Shown here: one piece after another, positions 5,423 to 6,702 of the stretch
How the letters are laid out: each line of letters begins with the position of its first letter
Position numbering within the stretch: the first letter of the stretch is position 1
Assembly (NCBI GenBank): GCA_900547085.1
Contig: URFI01000134.1
Coordinates: forward strand, 1 to 6,702
Origin: an uncultured Prevotella sp.
Lineage (GTDB): Bacteria; Bacteroidota; Bacteroidia; Bacteroidales; Bacteroidaceae
Reading direction: 5' to 3'
DNA: 6,702 nucleotides
Notes under the pieces: model-generated
What the model was told of the DNA's origin: nothing
Database searches by the model: none
The model's input: only the letters and a program-made list of their open reading frames with translations
Translations under genes and position numbers: made by a program

Positions 5423-6565
5423 TTATTCAACGCTTGTATCGTCATTGAAAGTAGCCACACGGTTGAAGTCATATTCCTTGAACAGCTTGTCTGTCACACC
5501 CATACCAACAACTGTCAAGCGGTTAGGAGCAATCTTATACTTGTCAACGAGCAAGTTCTTGACATTCTTAGCACGATTCTCTGACAGACGTTGGTTCAGC
5601 TCTGCAGGACCTTCCGGTGAAGCATAACCCTTGATGGTGATCTTAGAATCCTTATGATTCTTCATATATTTGGCAATCATCTCAACGTTTGGCATCTGAG
5701 AACGGTCTACAACGCTCTGGCCAACACGGAAGAGAACCGTTGGTTGCAGGTTGGTTGCCGTGGCTGGCTTCACGTATACTGGCTTCTTGTTTTTGCACTC
5801 ATTCAGGGCTTTCTGAAGATCAGAAATCTGACGATCCTTGTTAGAAAGTTGTGCGTCTTTACCATTCAAGTCGCTGCGAAGACTGTTAATTTGTGCATTC
5901 AAACCATCAATTTCAGCCTGATCGCGAAGCTGTGCGATGGTGAAGTTGTTCGTTCCGTTAGAGTTTTTGAACTTGTAAACGAAACCAGCGTTCAACTGTA
6001 CTGCTGACTTGTTGATGTTGTACTCAATGGGTTGTGTACCATCACCGTTCAAAGCCCATACAATTGCTGGTTCTACATAGAACTGCCATGCCTTATCAGT
6101 GCCCAAGTTGAACACGAAATCAACGGCTGCTTTGGAGGTGAGGTTGTCATGATTCATCTTCTTGTAAGCGTCAGTGTTACCAAACAAGTGGCCCCAACCG
6201 AATCCATACAAACCAACCAACTCGAACGAACGAGGCTCACCAGTATATCCACCGAACCAATTACTGAGGTTTACAGTACCCAACAAGCTGGTGTTGAGCG
6301 CGCGTACAGCCGTGCCTGTTGATGCGAGAGGCTTGTTAGAGAAGTAAGCATTGCTCTCTGCAGCCATACCAAAAACTGGAGTAAAATTGCGACCAATACG
6401 AAGACCCGCATTGGGATTCAAGTTCTTCATCCAACTGTTTCCCGTTGCAACTCCACCGTTAATACCAATATAAAAGTTGTCAAATGTCTTGCTTTCTGTT
6501 ACAGTCTGTGCTGAAACAGATGCTGCCATGGCAGCTGCGGTAATAAGTAATCCTAATTTTTTCAT
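5423..6565 (-). CDS. OmpA-family outer-membrane protein, barrel plus peptidoglycan-binding domain
   Basis: This 380-residue protein should anchor the outer membrane to peptidoglycan. In order it shows a signal peptide (1-19, cleavage after S-V-S-A) and an N-terminal eight-strand-type barrel (about 25-200) with alternating aromatic strands such as 'NFYIGINGGVATG' and 'FELVGLYGFGWGHLFG'. A heptad-rich coiled-coil linker follows (about 208-258, 'IAQLRDQAEIDGLNAQINSL'). After a short proline-containing stretch (K-P-V-Y-V-K-P, 261-267) comes an OmpA C-terminal domain (275-372) with 'IKGYASPEGPAELNQRLSENRAKNV' in two parts: G313-Y-A-S-P-E-G319 and N324 to V335. Arg331 of the L-S-x-x-R-A motif is kept, while the usual T-D before the glycine is A-S. 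Cys257 in the linker is the only cysteine. Its own promoter and strong terminator suggest an abundant single-gene transcript, as for major OmpA-like proteins of the phylum. Confidence 0.92.
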   Translation of the reverse strand: MKKLGLLITAAAMAASVSAQTVTESKTFDNFYIGINGGVATGNSWMKNLNPNAGLRIGRNFTPVFGMAAESNAYFSNKPLASTGTAVRALNTSLLGTVNLSNWFGGYTGEPRSFELVGLYGFGWGHLFGNTDAYKKMNHDNLTSKAAVDFVFNLGTDKAWQFYVEPAIVWALNGDGTQPIEYNINKSAVQLNAGFVYKFKNSNGTNNFTIAQLRDQAEIDGLNAQINSLRSDLNGKDAQLSNKDRQISDLQKALNECKNKKPVYVKPATATNLQPTVLFRVGQSVVDRSQMPNVEMIAKYMKNHKDSKITIKGYASPEGPAELNQRLSENRAKNVKNLLVDKYKIAPNRLTVVGMGVTDKLFKEYDFNRVATFNDDTSVE

Positions 6566-6615
6566 TTACCTTAAATTTAATCAATTATAATGTTTTTGTT
6601 TCCTATTTGAACAGA

Positions 6616-6647
6616 CAAAGTAAGAAAAAAAAATGATAACCTCCAAA
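6616..6647 (-). promoter_or_regulatory. Promoter of the OmpA-family gene
   Basis: Read on the minus strand, TTTG (6647-6644) is followed after exactly 20 nt by TTACTTTG (6623-6616), one mismatch from TAnnTTTG. This is the standard Bacteroidota spacing. Transcription should start near 6611, giving a leader of about 45 nt. The spacer contains a T9 run (A9 at 6625-6633 on the plus strand). The stretch from 6648 to the window end shows no gene. Confidence 0.65.
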
Positions 6648-6702
6648 GAAATACGAATAATTTTGACATTTTATAGCATATACTGTAAGCATCCAACTTT
6701 AG

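Overview
The window looks like chromosome of a Bacteroidota bacterium, most likely the Prevotella/Segatella group. The evidence is the protein families present (a BtuG-type propeller lipoprotein, an OmpA protein with a Bacteroidota-type barrel, an acyl-ACP thioesterase), promoter elements of the Bacteroidota type (TTTG about 20 nt before TAnnTTTG), A/T-rich leaders without strong Shine-Dalgarno sequences, and a lipoprotein signal followed by an acidic run. All five protein genes lie on the minus strand, so the window is described here from high to low coordinates.

At the right end (5423-6565) is a complete OmpA-family outer-membrane protein: signal peptide, barrel, coiled-coil linker and peptidoglycan-binding domain. 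It has a recognisable promoter at 6616-6647 and a strong intrinsic terminator at 5360-5397, so it is a single-gene unit. Next is an acyl-ACP thioesterase, whose start is best placed at 5133. It has its own weak promoter, an 8-bp dyad upstream, and an unusual set of 22-bp repeats and hairpins at its 3' end.

The centre is a vitamin B12 uptake operon. A promoter (4173-4180) drives a cobalamin riboswitch (about 4003-4169). This is followed by a TonB-dependent outer-membrane receptor of the BtuB type (1962-3941) and, 10 nt after its stop, a surface lipoprotein beta-propeller of the BtuG type (839-1951). In known Bacteroides systems BtuG captures cobalamin at the cell surface and sits as a lid on BtuB, which imports it using TonB energy. 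A hairpin at 744-781 probably ends this operon. No inner-membrane BtuCDF genes are in the window.

At the left end, 1-557 is the start of an AAA/ABC-type ATPase that runs off the window. It has a clear Walker A motif and a promoter overlapping an inverted repeat. It is the most accessory-looking gene here, but its partners lie outside. I see no tRNA, rRNA, CRISPR array or insertion sequence. The B12 operon is a known type of system; the less explained signals are the riboswitch expression platform, the thioesterase 3' repeats and the A9 tract in the ompA promoter.
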